Assembly: GCF_001279525.1 (NCBI RefSeq)
Contig: NZ_LGDY01000164.1
Location: 62,001-126,000 of the forward strand
Reading direction: 5' to 3'
Source of the DNA: Nocardia sp. NRRL S-836
GTDB taxonomy: Bacteria > Actinomycetota > Actinomycetes > Mycobacteriales > Pseudonocardiaceae
Length of the DNA stretch: 64,000 bases
In this document: piece by piece, positions 23,842 to 33,396 of the stretch
Numbering within the stretch: the first letter of the stretch is position 1
How the letters are laid out: each line of letters starts with the position of its first letter
Made by a program: the position numbers and the translations under genes
The notes under the pieces: model-generated
Database searches by the model: none
What the model saw: the letters and a program-made list of their open reading frames with translations, nothing else
What the model was told of the DNA's origin: nothing

Positions 23842-24792
23842 CTAGCTCGACGCCCCCGACCAGGACTGCAGCATCCGGAACGCGATCGACGCACCACCGG
23901 CGAGCCCGAGGCCCGGCACGCTGCCCGGCTGCTCGATCGCCTTGCGCACGTCCGCGCGCGACACCCACATCGCCTCGGCGATCTCGCCCTCGGCCAGCAG
24001 CAACGGGTCCGCGGGGTCGGCGACCGCCTCGAAGCCGACCATCAGCGAGCGCGGGAACGGCCACGGCTGCGAGCCCAGGTAGCGGATGTCCCGCACGGCC
24101 ACGCCGACCTCTTCGAGGACCTCGCGCGACACGCAGGCCTCCAGCGACTCACCGGCCTCGACGAACCCGGCCAGCACGGAGAACCGGCCCTCCGGCCACT
24201 CCGGGCCGCGCGCGAGGAGCACCTGGTCGGCGCCGTCGTGCACCAGGCAGATCACCGCGGCGTCGGTGCGCGGGTACTCCTCGCGCCCGCAGCCGGAACA
24301 CTCGGTGTGCCAGCCGGACTTCGTCACGACCGTCGGCGAACCGCACTTGGCGCAGAACCTGCCGAGCCGGTGCCACTGGAACAACGCGGCCGCGGTCGTG
24401 AACAGGCCCGCCCACATGTCGTCCAGCGTCGCGCCGGCCTGGCGCAGGTCGAGCCACTGCGGCTCGTCGGTCAGCTCCGGCGCCGACCAGCCGCGGGGCG
24501 TGACGGGTGCGTCGCCGTCCTCGGCGGGCACCGGCACGGCCCAGAACGCCACGTCGTCCTGGGCGCCGAGCAGCACGGCGTTCAGCGGGGGCTGGTCGCC
24601 GAAGTCCGTCGCCGGACGGTCGACGATCCTCGTGCCGCGGCCGGACACCAGGGTGCGACCCCTGGTGTCGACCACGATCACGCGCGACTTCGGCCAGAGC
24701 GCGGCGATCTGCTCCTCGTCGCCGCGCAGCGGCTCGTTGCGGTCGACCGTGGCCCGCGACAGCGCGGGCAGGCCGACTAGGTCGAAGCTCAC
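23842..24792 (-). CDS. nudC: NAD(+) diphosphatase NudC
   Basis: A 316-residue NudC-type Nudix hydrolase that splits NADH to NMNH and AMP and removes NAD caps from RNA. The zinc ribbon (FCAKCGSP and CSGCGREEYPR) is at about residues 143-170. The Nudix box GFVEAGESLEACVSREVLEEVG follows near 207, and the NADH-specific SQPWPFPRSLM motif is present. All key residues are intact. It is the last gene of a run with two M16 peptidases, with an ATGA overlap to the second of them. Confidence 0.95.
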   Translation of the reverse strand: MSFDLVGLPALSRATVDRNEPLRGDEEQIAALWPKSRVIVVDTRGRTLVSGRGTRIVDRPATDFGDQPPLNAVLLGAQDDVAFWAVPVPAEDGDAPVTPRGWSAPELTDEPQWLDLRQAGATLDDMWAGLFTTAAALFQWHRLGRFCAKCGSPTVVTKSGWHTECSGCGREEYPRTDAAVICLVHDGADQVLLARGPEWPEGRFSVLAGFVEAGESLEACVSREVLEEVGVAVRDIRYLGSQPWPFPRSLMVGFEAVADPADPLLLAEGEIAEAMWVSRADVRKAIEQPGSVPGLGLAGGASIAFRMLQSWSGASS

Positions 24793-26177
24793 GGAACCTG
24801 AACCCCGCCCAGGGCACGGAGCTTCGGCGCCAGCTGCTCGGCGTCACCGACGAGCACGCCGGTGAAGTTGGCGGGAGCGAAGAACTCCAGCGCCGCGGCC
24901 GCGACCTGCTCCGGCGTGACGGCCTCCAGCCGCTGCGGGTGCGTGACCAGCCAGTCGATGTCCAGGCCCAGTCCGGCGAGGTTCACCAGGAACGACGCGA
25001 GGCCGCCCTGCGACGACGTGCTGGTGAGCAGCGACCCGATCGCGTACCGGCGTGCGACGTCCACTTCGGACTGCGACGGCGGCACCATGCCCAGGCGCGC
25101 CAGCTCGTAGCGGGTCTCCAGCAGCGCCGCCGGCGTGACCTCCGAGGCCGTGTCCGCGTCGATCAGCAGCGTGGCGCCGTGGATCGTGAACTCGGGGTGC
25201 GAGCGGGCGCCGTAGGTGTAGCCCTTGTCCTCGCGGATGTTCTCGACCAGGCGCGAGGAGAAGAACCCGCCGAAGACCAGGTTCGCGAGCTGCAGCGCGG
25301 GGTAGCGCTCGTCGGTGCGCGGGATGGCCTGCGCGGCCAGCCGGATCTGCGACTGCACGGCGCCGGCGCGGTGCACGAGCAGCACGTCGCCGCCCTTGAC
25401 CGGGGGCAGCGGCGGCAGCTGGACGGCCTCGTCCTCGCCCTGCCACGACTCCAGCGCGGCACCGATCTGCGCGACCGCCTCGGCCGGCTCCACGTCGCCG
25501 ACGACGACCAGGGTCGAGCCCTTCGGCAGCAACGCCTTGCGGTGCAACGCCAGCACGTCGTCGCGGGACACGGCGGCGACCTCGTCGGCCTCCGGCATCT
25601 CCTTGGCGTACGGGTGGTCGCCGTACAGCACGCGCTGCAACGCCTCGCGGGCGATGACGTTGGGCTGCGAGCGGGCGATCGTGATGCGCTCGACCAGGCG
25701 GCCGCGCTCGCGTTCGACCTCCTCGGCCGGGTAGGCGGCGTCGGTGAGCACGTCGCGCAGCACGTCGAGCACCGTGCCGAAGCCGGTGGCCAGCGCGTTG
25801 CCGGTGAAGCTCAGCCGCTCCGGGTCGACCACGGCGTCGAGCTCGCCGCCGACCAGCGCCAGCTCGGTGTCGATCGCCACGCGGCTGCGGGTGGCGGTGC
25901 CGGTCAGCACGGTGTTCGCGAGGATCTCGGCCTGCGCGGCGTGCGTCGAGCCGCTGCCGGGCCGCGCCGGGTCGGCGAACGGCACGCGCAGCCGCACCTC
26001 GACCATCGGCACGGTCGCGCGCTGCACGGCGATGACGCGCAGGCCGTTCGGCAGCGTGGTGTCCACGGTGGACAGTTCGGCGGCCACCTTCTGGCTGCCC
26101 AGCTCGGGAAGCGGGCGCGGGCCGATCTCGGTGCGCCCGATCTCCTCGGCGGTGCGGTGGGTCTGGGCCGAGGTCAC
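24789..26177 (-). CDS. M16 peptidase-like subunit lacking the zinc motif
   Basis: A 462-residue M16 family protein. LPNGLRVIAVQRATVPMVEVRLRVPFADP matches the family start, but no HxxEH follows: the zinc position reads STHAAQAEILANTVLTGT. The downstream NIREDKGYTYGARSHPEF motif, with the conserved arginine/tyrosine pair, is present. In heterodimeric M16 enzymes one subunit carries zinc and the other carries the R/Y pair, so this should be the partner of the gene just upstream, whose stop overlaps this GTG start. The N-terminal 35 residues are extra and hydrophilic. Confidence 0.88.
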   Translation of the reverse strand: MTSAQTHRTAEEIGRTEIGPRPLPELGSQKVAAELSTVDTTLPNGLRVIAVQRATVPMVEVRLRVPFADPARPGSGSTHAAQAEILANTVLTGTATRSRVAIDTELALVGGELDAVVDPERLSFTGNALATGFGTVLDVLRDVLTDAAYPAEEVERERGRLVERITIARSQPNVIAREALQRVLYGDHPYAKEMPEADEVAAVSRDDVLALHRKALLPKGSTLVVVGDVEPAEAVAQIGAALESWQGEDEAVQLPPLPPVKGGDVLLVHRAGAVQSQIRLAAQAIPRTDERYPALQLANLVFGGFFSSRLVENIREDKGYTYGARSHPEFTIHGATLLIDADTASEVTPAALLETRYELARLGMVPPSQSEVDVARRYAIGSLLTSTSSQGGLASFLVNLAGLGLDIDWLVTHPQRLEAVTPEQVAAAALEFFAPANFTGVLVGDAEQLAPKLRALGGVQVP

Positions 26178-27457
26178 TGGGCTCCTCCGGTGGGCTTGAC
26201 GAAGAGAAGGGCGCGGGAGTCGGGGCGCAGTGCCTTGGCGGCGGCCGACACCTCGTCCACGGTCACCGAGGCGATCCGCTCCGGCAGTTCGTAGATCAGC
26301 TCGGCGCGGCCGAACAGCAGCTCCGCGGAGCCGAGGCCCAGCGTGCGGTTCGTGAGCCGGTCGTGCTCCTTGTGCATGGTCGCGGCCCAGCGGGCGGTGA
26401 CCTTCGCGAGCTCCTCGGCCGAGGGCGGCTCCTGCGCGAGCTTCTGCAGCTCCTCGTCGATCGCCGCGACGACCTGGGAGGCGTCGACCTCCGGCGTGTG
26501 GATCGCGGTGATGCTGAAGGTGTCCGGGTCGCGCGCCTCGAGCGGGCCGAACAGGCCGCAGCCGGCGTTGAGGTCGATCACGATGCCCTCGCGGTGCACC
26601 AGGCGCTGCTGCAGGCGCGAGCCGTCGCCGTCGGTCAGCACGCCCGCGAGCACCAGGTAGGCGAGGTAGCCGTCGATGTCGGTGACCGGGTCGGGCACGC
26701 GGTAGCCGATCGCGATCGCGGGCAACGGGGCCAGCGCGTCGCCGTGCTCGTGGCGCACCTCGCCCTGCGGGGCGGGCTCGGCGAACGACGGGCGCTCCGG
26801 CCTGGGCCGCGCGGGCACGTCACCGAAGTGCTTGTCCACCAACGCCTTCGTGGTCTCGACGTCGAGGTCGCCCGCGATCGTCAGCACCGCGTTCGACGGC
26901 GAGTAGTAGGTGTCGAAGAACTCCGCGCAGTCGTCGACCGTCGCGCTCTCCAGGTCGACGAAGTCGCCGTAGCCGTTGTGCGCGTTGGCGAACGTCTTGA
27001 ACAGCACCGGCGGCAGCAGGATCCACGGGAACCCGCCGTACGGGCGGTTCAGCACGTTGAGCCGGATCTCCTCCTTCACCACGTCGATCTGGTTGCGGAG
27101 GTTCTCCTCGGTGAGCTTCGGCGCGCGCATGCGGTCCGCCTCGAGGAACAGCGCGCGCTCCAGCGCCGCCGAGGGCAGCAGCTGGTAGTAGTCCGTGTAG
27201 TCCGGGTGCGTCGACCCGTTGAACGTGCCGCCCGACGACTGCACATGCCGGAAGTGCGCGAGCTTCTCCAGGCTTTCGCTGCCCTGGAACATGAGATGTT
27301 CGAACAGGTGCGCGAAGCCGGTGCGGCCCTCGGGCTCGGAGCGGAAGCCGACGTCGTAGTGCACGCTGACGCCGACGACCGGTGCGCTGGCGTCGGGGGC
27401 GAGCACCACCCGCAGGCCGTTGGGCAACGTGAACCTGTGCAGTTCGGGTGAGGCCAT
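26174..27457 (-). CDS. M16 zinc metallopeptidase, catalytic subunit
   Basis: A 427-residue M16 peptidase with the inverted zinc motif HLFEH in TGFAHLFEHLMFQGSE near residue 48 and the distal glutamate region about 75 residues later. The start LPNGLRVVLAPDASAPVVGVSVHYDVGFRSE is typical. It pairs with the non-catalytic subunit encoded next and degrades unfolded or signal peptides; the specific substrate is unknown. No signal peptide is visible. The -10 TAGGCT (27465-27470 on the minus strand) sits 7 nt before the ATG and contains the stop codon of the upstream DUF2207 gene, so the peptidase operon has its own leaderless promoter. Confidence 0.93.
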   Translation of the reverse strand: MASPELHRFTLPNGLRVVLAPDASAPVVGVSVHYDVGFRSEPEGRTGFAHLFEHLMFQGSESLEKLAHFRHVQSSGGTFNGSTHPDYTDYYQLLPSAALERALFLEADRMRAPKLTEENLRNQIDVVKEEIRLNVLNRPYGGFPWILLPPVLFKTFANAHNGYGDFVDLESATVDDCAEFFDTYYSPSNAVLTIAGDLDVETTKALVDKHFGDVPARPRPERPSFAEPAPQGEVRHEHGDALAPLPAIAIGYRVPDPVTDIDGYLAYLVLAGVLTDGDGSRLQQRLVHREGIVIDLNAGCGLFGPLEARDPDTFSITAIHTPEVDASQVVAAIDEELQKLAQEPPSAEELAKVTARWAATMHKEHDRLTNRTLGLGSAELLFGRAELIYELPERIASVTVDEVSAAAKALRPDSRALLFVKPTGGAQ

Positions 27458-27464
27458 GCCCGCC

Positions 27465-27470
27465 AGCCTA
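27465..27470 (-). promoter_or_regulatory. -10 element overlapping an upstream stop codon
   Basis: TAGGCT, read on the minus strand, lies 7 nt before the M16 ATG. Its first three bases are the TAG stop of the DUF2207 gene. Confidence 0.5.
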
Positions 27471-29144
27471 CGGGTTCGGCGTCCGGAGCGATCGCAGGTG
27501 GCCCGCCTGGGCGAGCACGCCGTCGAGCGCCCCCAGGAACGCGGGGAAGCTGCGCCGGAAATCCGTTCCGGTGCCCGAGTTGCCGTACCAGTAGAGGTCC
27601 TGCTGACCGAACGTGGCGAGCCAGCGCTCGGTCTCGCCGAGCACCACCGCGTACGGCAGCGACCGGGAGAACACCAGCTCGCGGTCCTCCTCCGGCACGT
27701 CGTCCGGCCGCACGCCGTGCAGGTAGCCGCGCAGGCCGCGCACGTGTTCGAGCAGCTCGCTGCCCCGCTTGGTGCGGGCGGGCATCGAGCGGGCGCCGAA
27801 CGCCAGCGCCACCCCGGCGACCGCGACGGCCAGGCCGAACAGGGCGTTGCCGACGGTCAGTGCGAGCACGACCGTGGCGATGACGCCCAGCCCGGCGACC
27901 ACCACGCCGACCCACCAGAACAGGCTGCGCTCGGCGTCCGGGCGGCGTGCGAACCAGCGCTTCTCCACCACGTCGGCGTAGAGCCGGTCGCGCACCCCGG
28001 CCAGGTCGATGCCGCGGCCGCGCAGCTGCGACACGGTCACCGCGTCCACGCCGGCCGGCAGCAGCGCCTCGTAGACCGCCTTCTCGTAGCCGGACAGCGA
28101 GTCGTCGGCCGGGTTGCGCCGCACGATCTGCCAGTCGTGGCCGAAGCCGTCCTCCTGCCGCACCTCGGCGATCCACAGGTAGTTGCGCACCGCGAGGTCG
28201 ATGACCGTGGCGGTCACGTCCACGACGTCCACGTGCTCGTCGACGACCGTGCCGACCTGGCCGGGCAGCACGCCGTCGGGTGAGGCGAAGGCGACCCGGT
28301 TGTCCCGGTCGCGCACGAGCACGCTGATCGCGCCCACCTCGCTCGCCAGCGCCGCCGCGTCCCGGCCGCGCAGGAACCACAGCAGCACGACGCCGCCGAG
28401 CAGCAGGAGCAGCAGGCCACCGAGCGCGGCACCGCTGACCGGGGTGAGCGCGAAGGCGGCGGCCAGCCCGGAGGCCTCGACCACCACGGCGTTCGCGGGC
28501 ACGACACCGGCGGACAGCCCGACGGCGACGTCGACCCGTTCACCGGCGGCGAGCTTGATCTCCTGCGCCCGCACGCCCTTGCCGTCGGCGAGGTCCGCGC
28601 TCGTGCACGGCTGCGAGGAGCCGACCGGCCCGGCGAGGCAGTTGACCGACGTGGGCGAGTCGGGCGCGGAGAACGTGGCGGAGACCTTGTCCAGCTCGGT
28701 GTCCCAGCCGCCGGCGACCTGCCAGCGGACCTCCAGCGCGTCACCGACCGGGGCGACCGCGCCCTCGACGGTGTAGGTGACCGTGGCGTCGCCGCCGTCG
28801 AGCCGCAGCGAGAAGTCGTCGTCGCCGACGGTCGCGCTGCCCTTGCCGTCGACCTCGGCATTGGTGATCTTGAACTTGCGTTCGAGGTCGTTGCCGACCG
28901 CGAGTCGCAAGGGGACGGTCCGCTTGACGGTCTTGCCGTCCGGCACGTGGACGGTCTCGGTGACGGACAGCCGGGCGTCGCGCTCCAGCTTCATCCGCAC
29001 CTCGGTGCTGACGGTCCCCGGCAGCGGCTGCGCGAACGCCCCGACCGCCGCGCCGACGGGCACCACAGCGGTCAACGCGATGGCGGCGAACACAGCCACG
29101 CCCCAGTTTCTCAACACGGCTGCGGACAATAGCGGAGTCGCCAT
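27468..29144 (-). CDS. DUF2207 membrane protein
   Basis: A 558-residue exported membrane protein. A signal segment at about residues 10-38 (NWGVAVFAAIALTAVVPVGAAVGAFAQ) leads into an extracytoplasmic beta-rich domain (TVSTEVRMKLERDARLSVTETVHVPDGK). A transmembrane helix follows near 265-290 (GGLLLLLLGGVVLLWFLRGRD), then a cytosolic winged-helix-like part (TATVIDLAVRNYLWIAEV), another hydrophobic pair near 430-480 and a C-terminal domain with LPYAVVLGETERWLATF. This is the DUF2207/YciQ-like plan, of unknown function. The ATG at 29144 puts the signal segment at the N-terminus; codons upstream to 29273 are not supported. It is divergent from the metallopeptidase series. Confidence 0.85.
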   Translation of the reverse strand: MATPLLSAAVLRNWGVAVFAAIALTAVVPVGAAVGAFAQPLPGTVSTEVRMKLERDARLSVTETVHVPDGKTVKRTVPLRLAVGNDLERKFKITNAEVDGKGSATVGDDDFSLRLDGGDATVTYTVEGAVAPVGDALEVRWQVAGGWDTELDKVSATFSAPDSPTSVNCLAGPVGSSQPCTSADLADGKGVRAQEIKLAAGERVDVAVGLSAGVVPANAVVVEASGLAAAFALTPVSGAALGGLLLLLLGGVVLLWFLRGRDAAALASEVGAISVLVRDRDNRVAFASPDGVLPGQVGTVVDEHVDVVDVTATVIDLAVRNYLWIAEVRQEDGFGHDWQIVRRNPADDSLSGYEKAVYEALLPAGVDAVTVSQLRGRGIDLAGVRDRLYADVVEKRWFARRPDAERSLFWWVGVVVAGLGVIATVVLALTVGNALFGLAVAVAGVALAFGARSMPARTKRGSELLEHVRGLRGYLHGVRPDDVPEEDRELVFSRSLPYAVVLGETERWLATFGQQDLYWYGNSGTGTDFRRSFPAFLGALDGVLAQAGHLRSLRTPNP

Positions 29145-29192
29145 AAGCTCTGGCGCTGTTTCCAATAGACGCCATCTGGGGGATTTTCGGCG

Positions 29193-30824
29193 ATGACGCA
29201 ACCACCGCCGCCGGGCGATCGGCCACCACCGCGCCCGGTCGGCCGGCCACCCGTGCCCGCGGCACCGCCGCACGGGCCGCCGATGCCTCCCCGACCGGTC
29301 CAGGGCCCGCCCGGAGTGTCTGGAACGCGTCCATCCGCCGGTGCGTCACGGCCGACGCGCCCGATGGGCCAGCCTCCGGTGGGCCAGCCGCCGATGGGCC
29401 AGCCGCCGGTGAGTCCGTCCCACGCCGCACCGCCCGTAGGGCCGCCGCCCGTCCGCTCGCCGATGGGCCGCCCGCCGGCCGCGCCACCGCACGCCGCACC
29501 GCTGGGTCCGCCGCACGCCGCACCGCCCATGGGTCCGCCGCACGCCGCGCTGCCCGTGGACTCACCGCCCGCTCGCTCGCCGATGGGCCGCCCGCCGACC
29601 GCACCACCCCACGGCCCGCCGCTGCCCGCGCTGCCCGTGGGTCCGCCGCCCGCCCGTTCTCCACTGGGCCCGCAGCCGGTCGGCCACGGCCAGGCGGGTT
29701 CGAGCCACCCGACCCTGGGCCACGCGGGTGCCCCACCGTTGCCGCCACCCGGCCGTGCCCCGCTCCCGCCACCGCGCCCGGTCATGCCCCCGCCGCACCC
29801 CCCGTGGAGCCACCCCGGCGCCCCCGGAGGTTTCCCGCCGTACCCGCCGGCACTCCCCCCGCGCCGCAAGAGCGGCAACGGCCCCGTCCTCGCCCTGGTG
29901 CTGGGCGGCGTGGCCGTGCTCGGCATCGCGGCGGTCGGCGGGTTCGCGGCGTCGTTGAACAGCAAGGTCAAGGACGCGGGCTACTCGAACTACACGACCT
30001 ACAGCCCGACGTACTCCTACACAACAACTACGACCACCACGACGACGACAACGAGCACGACGTCGTCGACCCGCACGCCGACCAGCGCGCCGCCCACCCA
30101 GACCGGCCCGAAGGCCGTCTACAAGCTCGCCGACCACCCGATCTTCGACTCGCCCACGTTCGGCGCGTACGACATCGCGGCCTGCCGGTTGCCGGCGATG
30201 GACTACTCGCCCGCCGGTGAGGACCGCTTCCTGCAGGCCGCGCTGCCGTGCATCGAGGCGGCGTGGAAGCCGATGTTCACGAAGGCGAACCTGCCGTACC
30301 AGCCGGTCGAGCTGCAGACGCACACCGGCACGGTCCAGACGCCGTGCGGCAACCACACCGTGACCGAGACCGCCGTCTTCTGCCGCGGCGTCATCTACTG
30401 GCCGGCCGGGTTCTACGCGAACGAGCCGAACGCGGTCCGCCACCCCGGCAAGTACCTGGGGCAGCTCGGCCACGAGTACGGCCACCACATCCAGTGGCTG
30501 TCCGGGATGCTGCGCGCCTCGGACCAGGCCCAGTACGACGCGGGCGGCTGGGACACGCCGAAGGGCCTGGAGCTCAACCGGCGGCTGGAGCTGCAGGCCA
30601 CCTGCTTCGGCGGCATGACGCTGGCGCCTCTCTCGCGCAACAACGTCCTGCCGATGGACGTCATCAACACCGGTCTGCAGGACGCCGGTCAACGCGGCGA
30701 CTACACCCGCACGCCTGACCACGGCAGCCAGCCCAACAACCAGCGTTGGGTGATGCACGGCCACAAGCAGAACAAGACGAGCGCCTGCAACACGTGGGCG
30801 GCGGCCTCGGCGGACGTCGCGTGA
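29193..30824 (+). CDS. Membrane-tethered HEYGHH zinc metallopeptidase, copy 1
   Basis: A 543-residue protein. Residues 1-220 are a cytosolic proline-rich tail of MGQPP and GPPHAAP units. One transmembrane helix follows at about 230-252 (GPVLALVLGGVAVLGIAAVGGF), then a linker with 11 consecutive threonines, then a neutral zinc metallopeptidase domain (Zn_peptidase family). That domain has HEYGHHIQWLSGM as the zinc motif, ELQATCFGGMTLAPL as the third-ligand region and paired cysteines. It faces outside the cell. The threonine-rich stalk may be glycosylated, which is inference. It is the first of three tandem paralogues; the plan is shared with copy 2. A -10-like TAAGCT lies at 29144-29149. Confidence 0.9.
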   Translation: MTQPPPPGDRPPPRPVGRPPVPAAPPHGPPMPPRPVQGPPGVSGTRPSAGASRPTRPMGQPPVGQPPMGQPPVSPSHAAPPVGPPPVRSPMGRPPAAPPHAAPLGPPHAAPPMGPPHAALPVDSPPARSPMGRPPTAPPHGPPLPALPVGPPPARSPLGPQPVGHGQAGSSHPTLGHAGAPPLPPPGRAPLPPPRPVMPPPHPPWSHPGAPGGFPPYPPALPPRRKSGNGPVLALVLGGVAVLGIAAVGGFAASLNSKVKDAGYSNYTTYSPTYSYTTTTTTTTTTTSTTSSTRTPTSAPPTQTGPKAVYKLADHPIFDSPTFGAYDIAACRLPAMDYSPAGEDRFLQAALPCIEAAWKPMFTKANLPYQPVELQTHTGTVQTPCGNHTVTETAVFCRGVIYWPAGFYANEPNAVRHPGKYLGQLGHEYGHHIQWLSGMLRASDQAQYDAGGWDTPKGLELNRRLELQATCFGGMTLAPLSRNNVLPMDVINTGLQDAGQRGDYTRTPDHGSQPNNQRWVMHGHKQNKTSACNTWAAASADVA

Positions 30825-30882
30825 ACCGGCCGGCCGTCCGGCGCGTCCCAGGGGTGTGGACGGGACGCGTTAGCCCGGTCGG

Positions 30883-30911
30883 GGGACACGAAGATCTCGT
30901 CCGCCTATGCT
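30883..30911 (+). promoter_or_regulatory. Probable promoter of metallopeptidase copy 2
   Basis: GGGACA (30883-30888), a 17-bp spacer and TATGCT (30906-30911) precede a leader of about 35 nt that ends in a TTGGGGGG-type ribosome-binding site. Copy 1 has a similar -10 and leader length, so the promoter seems to have been duplicated with the gene. Confidence 0.4.
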
Positions 30912-30951
30912 CGTACCCGACCCAGGCACACCGTTGGGGGGACCTCAGGCG

Positions 30952-32193
30952 ATGACGCAACCACCGCCGCCGGGCAACTGGCCGCCGCCACGCCCGGTCG
31001 GCCCGCCGCCGATGCCCGCACCGCTCGGGCAACCGCAGCGTCCGCCTTACGGGCCACCACCCGGCATGCCGCCACAGGGCCCGCCGATGGGCCCGCCGCC
31101 CGGTCACTACGGACCGCCGCCAGGGCACTACGGGCCGCCGCCCGGTCAGTTCGGCCCGCCTCCCGGTCAGGTCATGCCGCCACCGCAGCCGTCGTGGGGC
31201 GGTTACGGCGCGTATCCGGCGCCGCCACGGAAGAAGAGCAACGGCCCGATCGTGGCGTTGATCCTCGGTGGTGTGGTGATCCTCGGTCTCGGCGCCGTCG
31301 GCGTGTTCGCGGCGACCCTGAGCAACAAGGTCAAGGACGCGGGCTACTCGGGTTACACGACCTACAGCCCGACGTACACCTACACCACCACCGAGCAGGC
31401 GACCACGACAACGGCCCCGTCGCGCTCGACCACCGCACGCACCCCCTCGGCCCAGTCGACGCCGGTGGGTCCGAAGGCCGTGTACGCGCTGGCGGACCAC
31501 CCGTTCCTGAAGCCGAACATCGGCGCGAACCGCCTGGCGAGCTGCCCGTTGCCCGCCATGGACTACTCGCCGGCGGGCCAGGAGCGCTACCTGCGCGCGG
31601 CGCTGCCGTGCATCGAGGCGATGTGGAAGCCCGCGCTGCAGGCGGCGAACATGCCGTACCAGCCCGTCGAGCTGCACATCGTCACGGAGACCATGCAGTA
31701 CCCGTGCGGCACGGTGCGCCCGGACTCGACCGCGCGCTACTGCCAGGGCGGCATCTACTGGACGGCGAACGCCTACGCCGCCGAGCGCAACCCGAACAAC
31801 CCGAACCACCCCGGCAAGTACCTGGGCCAGCTCGCCCACGAGTACGGCCACCACATCCAGTGGCTCACCGGCATGCTCAAAGCCTCGGACCGCGCGCAGT
31901 ACGACGCGGGCGGGTGGGATACTCCGAAGGGCCTCGACCTGAACCGCCGGATGGAGCTGCAGGCGACCTGCTTCGGCGGCATGACGCTGGCACCGCTGTC
32001 CCACGGCGCGGTCCCGATGGACGTGATCCAGACGGGCCTCACCGACGCGGGCAACCGGGGTGACTACGACATCTACCCCACGAAGGACCACGGCACACCG
32101 CAGAACAACGCGAACTGGGTGAAGCAGGGCTACTCGTCGAACCAGGCGTCGCTCTGCAACACCTGGGCCTCCGAGGCCCAGTACGTCTCGTAG
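30952..32193 (+). CDS. Membrane-tethered HEYGHH zinc metallopeptidase, copy 2
   Basis: A 413-residue paralogue of the preceding gene, starting with the same MTQPPPPG. The proline-rich tail is shorter (about 95 residues, with GPPPGHYGPPPGHYGPPPGQFG repeats). The transmembrane helix is IVALILGGVVILGLGAVGVFAA, and the threonine stalk is YTYTTTEQATTTTAPSRSTT. The catalytic HEYGHHIQWLTGM and ELQATCFGGMTLAPLS are intact. ATG at 30952 follows GGGGGG and matches copy 1, while the open frame upstream does not. Copy 3 follows after 15 bp, so these two are co-transcribed. Confidence 0.9.
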   Translation: MTQPPPPGNWPPPRPVGPPPMPAPLGQPQRPPYGPPPGMPPQGPPMGPPPGHYGPPPGHYGPPPGQFGPPPGQVMPPPQPSWGGYGAYPAPPRKKSNGPIVALILGGVVILGLGAVGVFAATLSNKVKDAGYSGYTTYSPTYTYTTTEQATTTTAPSRSTTARTPSAQSTPVGPKAVYALADHPFLKPNIGANRLASCPLPAMDYSPAGQERYLRAALPCIEAMWKPALQAANMPYQPVELHIVTETMQYPCGTVRPDSTARYCQGGIYWTANAYAAERNPNNPNHPGKYLGQLAHEYGHHIQWLTGMLKASDRAQYDAGGWDTPKGLDLNRRMELQATCFGGMTLAPLSHGAVPMDVIQTGLTDAGNRGDYDIYPTKDHGTPQNNANWVKQGYSSNQASLCNTWASEAQYVS

Positions 32194-32208
32194 CGAAAGG
32201 CACACCAC

Positions 32209-33105
32209 GTGACCCAACCGGCAGGGAACAACCCGTTCACACTCGCGGGCGTGTTCGCGCTGGTAGTCGCGTTCGTCCTGGGCATCGGCCAACTCAGCGG
32301 CCCGCAGGTCGTCTCCGGCCACGCCCTCGCCGAGTCCTCGCGCCCCCTGCCCCCACCGGCCACGGAGCCGTCGACCCCGATCCGCCCGCGCGCCGTCTAC
32401 CGCCTCGCCGACCACCCGGTGCTCCTCAAGCCCGCCCCGCTGGAGCCGGTGACCTGCGACCTCCCGCGCTTCGGCACCTCCGACCCGGCCCTGGCCGCGT
32501 ACTACACGGCAGGCGTCGCCTGCCTCGACGCCGCCTGGGCCCCACTGCTCGCCGCGGCGAACATGCCGTTCGAAAAGCCGGCGCTGGACGCCTCCCCGAT
32601 CCTGAAGGACGGCCCCTGCGGCGCCGCCCCGGAATCCGACCACGCGGTCGCCTACTACTGCGGCCGCAACCGCACGATCTACATGCCCACCTCCCGCCTG
32701 CGCTCGAACGGCGGCGGCGACGCCCCGGCCACCCACCTGGCGACCCTGTCCCACGAGTACGGCCACCACGTCCAAGCCCTCACCGGCCTGCTACGCGCCG
32801 CCGACCTGAAGATCACGGACGCGGGCGAGAAGTCCCCGGCAGGCCTGGAAATGTCGCGCCGCATCGAACTCCAGGCGAACTGCTTCGCAGGCATGTTCCT
32901 GACCGCAGCGGCAGGCCGCGGCTCGGTCACCCCTTCGCTGGCGCAGCTGGCCCAGGAGGACTTCCAGTACGCGGTCGAGGAAACGCCGGAGAACAACGCG
33001 CACGGCTCGGCCAACAACCAGGCCGCGTGGGCGTCAACCGGTTTCAAGTCGAACTCGACGGCCGCCTGCAACACGTTCGCCGCGCCTCCCGCGCAGGTCT
33101 CGTAG
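32209..33105 (+). CDS. Secreted or anchored HEYGHH metallopeptidase, copy 3
   Basis: A 298-residue, more divergent paralogue. It lacks the proline-rich tail and has one N-terminal hydrophobic segment (FTLAGVFALVVAFVLGIG) that serves as signal or anchor. The zinc motif HEYGHHVQALTGL and the helix RRIELQANCFAGMFLTAA are intact, as are PRAVYRLADHPVL and most cysteines. GTG at 32209 has GAAAGG upstream. Its short form is closer to the usual family layout, so copies 1 and 2 may be the elaborated ones. Confidence 0.88.
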   Translation: MTQPAGNNPFTLAGVFALVVAFVLGIGQLSGPQVVSGHALAESSRPLPPPATEPSTPIRPRAVYRLADHPVLLKPAPLEPVTCDLPRFGTSDPALAAYYTAGVACLDAAWAPLLAAANMPFEKPALDASPILKDGPCGAAPESDHAVAYYCGRNRTIYMPTSRLRSNGGGDAPATHLATLSHEYGHHVQALTGLLRAADLKITDAGEKSPAGLEMSRRIELQANCFAGMFLTAAAGRGSVTPSLAQLAQEDFQYAVEETPENNAHGSANNQAAWASTGFKSNSTAACNTFAAPPAQVS

Positions 33106-33396
33106 CCGTTCGCTGCGGGGGTGGAGCTGGGAGTTTGGCCGAGCGCGCCACTCGATCGGGTGAAGGTTGTCCGGATCTGGTCCGGTCCTCGTCTATCTGG
33201 CATGTCTCAAACACATGTGTCCGCGCGCCCGCAAATATGGAAACGCGGGTGGGAGCGCAATCGAGTTGAGGGCAGCGCTCGCGATCGGCCCGAAGGTGAG
33301 CCGTGTGATCGAGCCGAAGGCGAGGCGTTTCAGTCTTTCCTCGGGCGGTTCCGCGGTGGGTGGCTTCCCCGTCTAGCGCTCCGATCGTTTGCCGGG

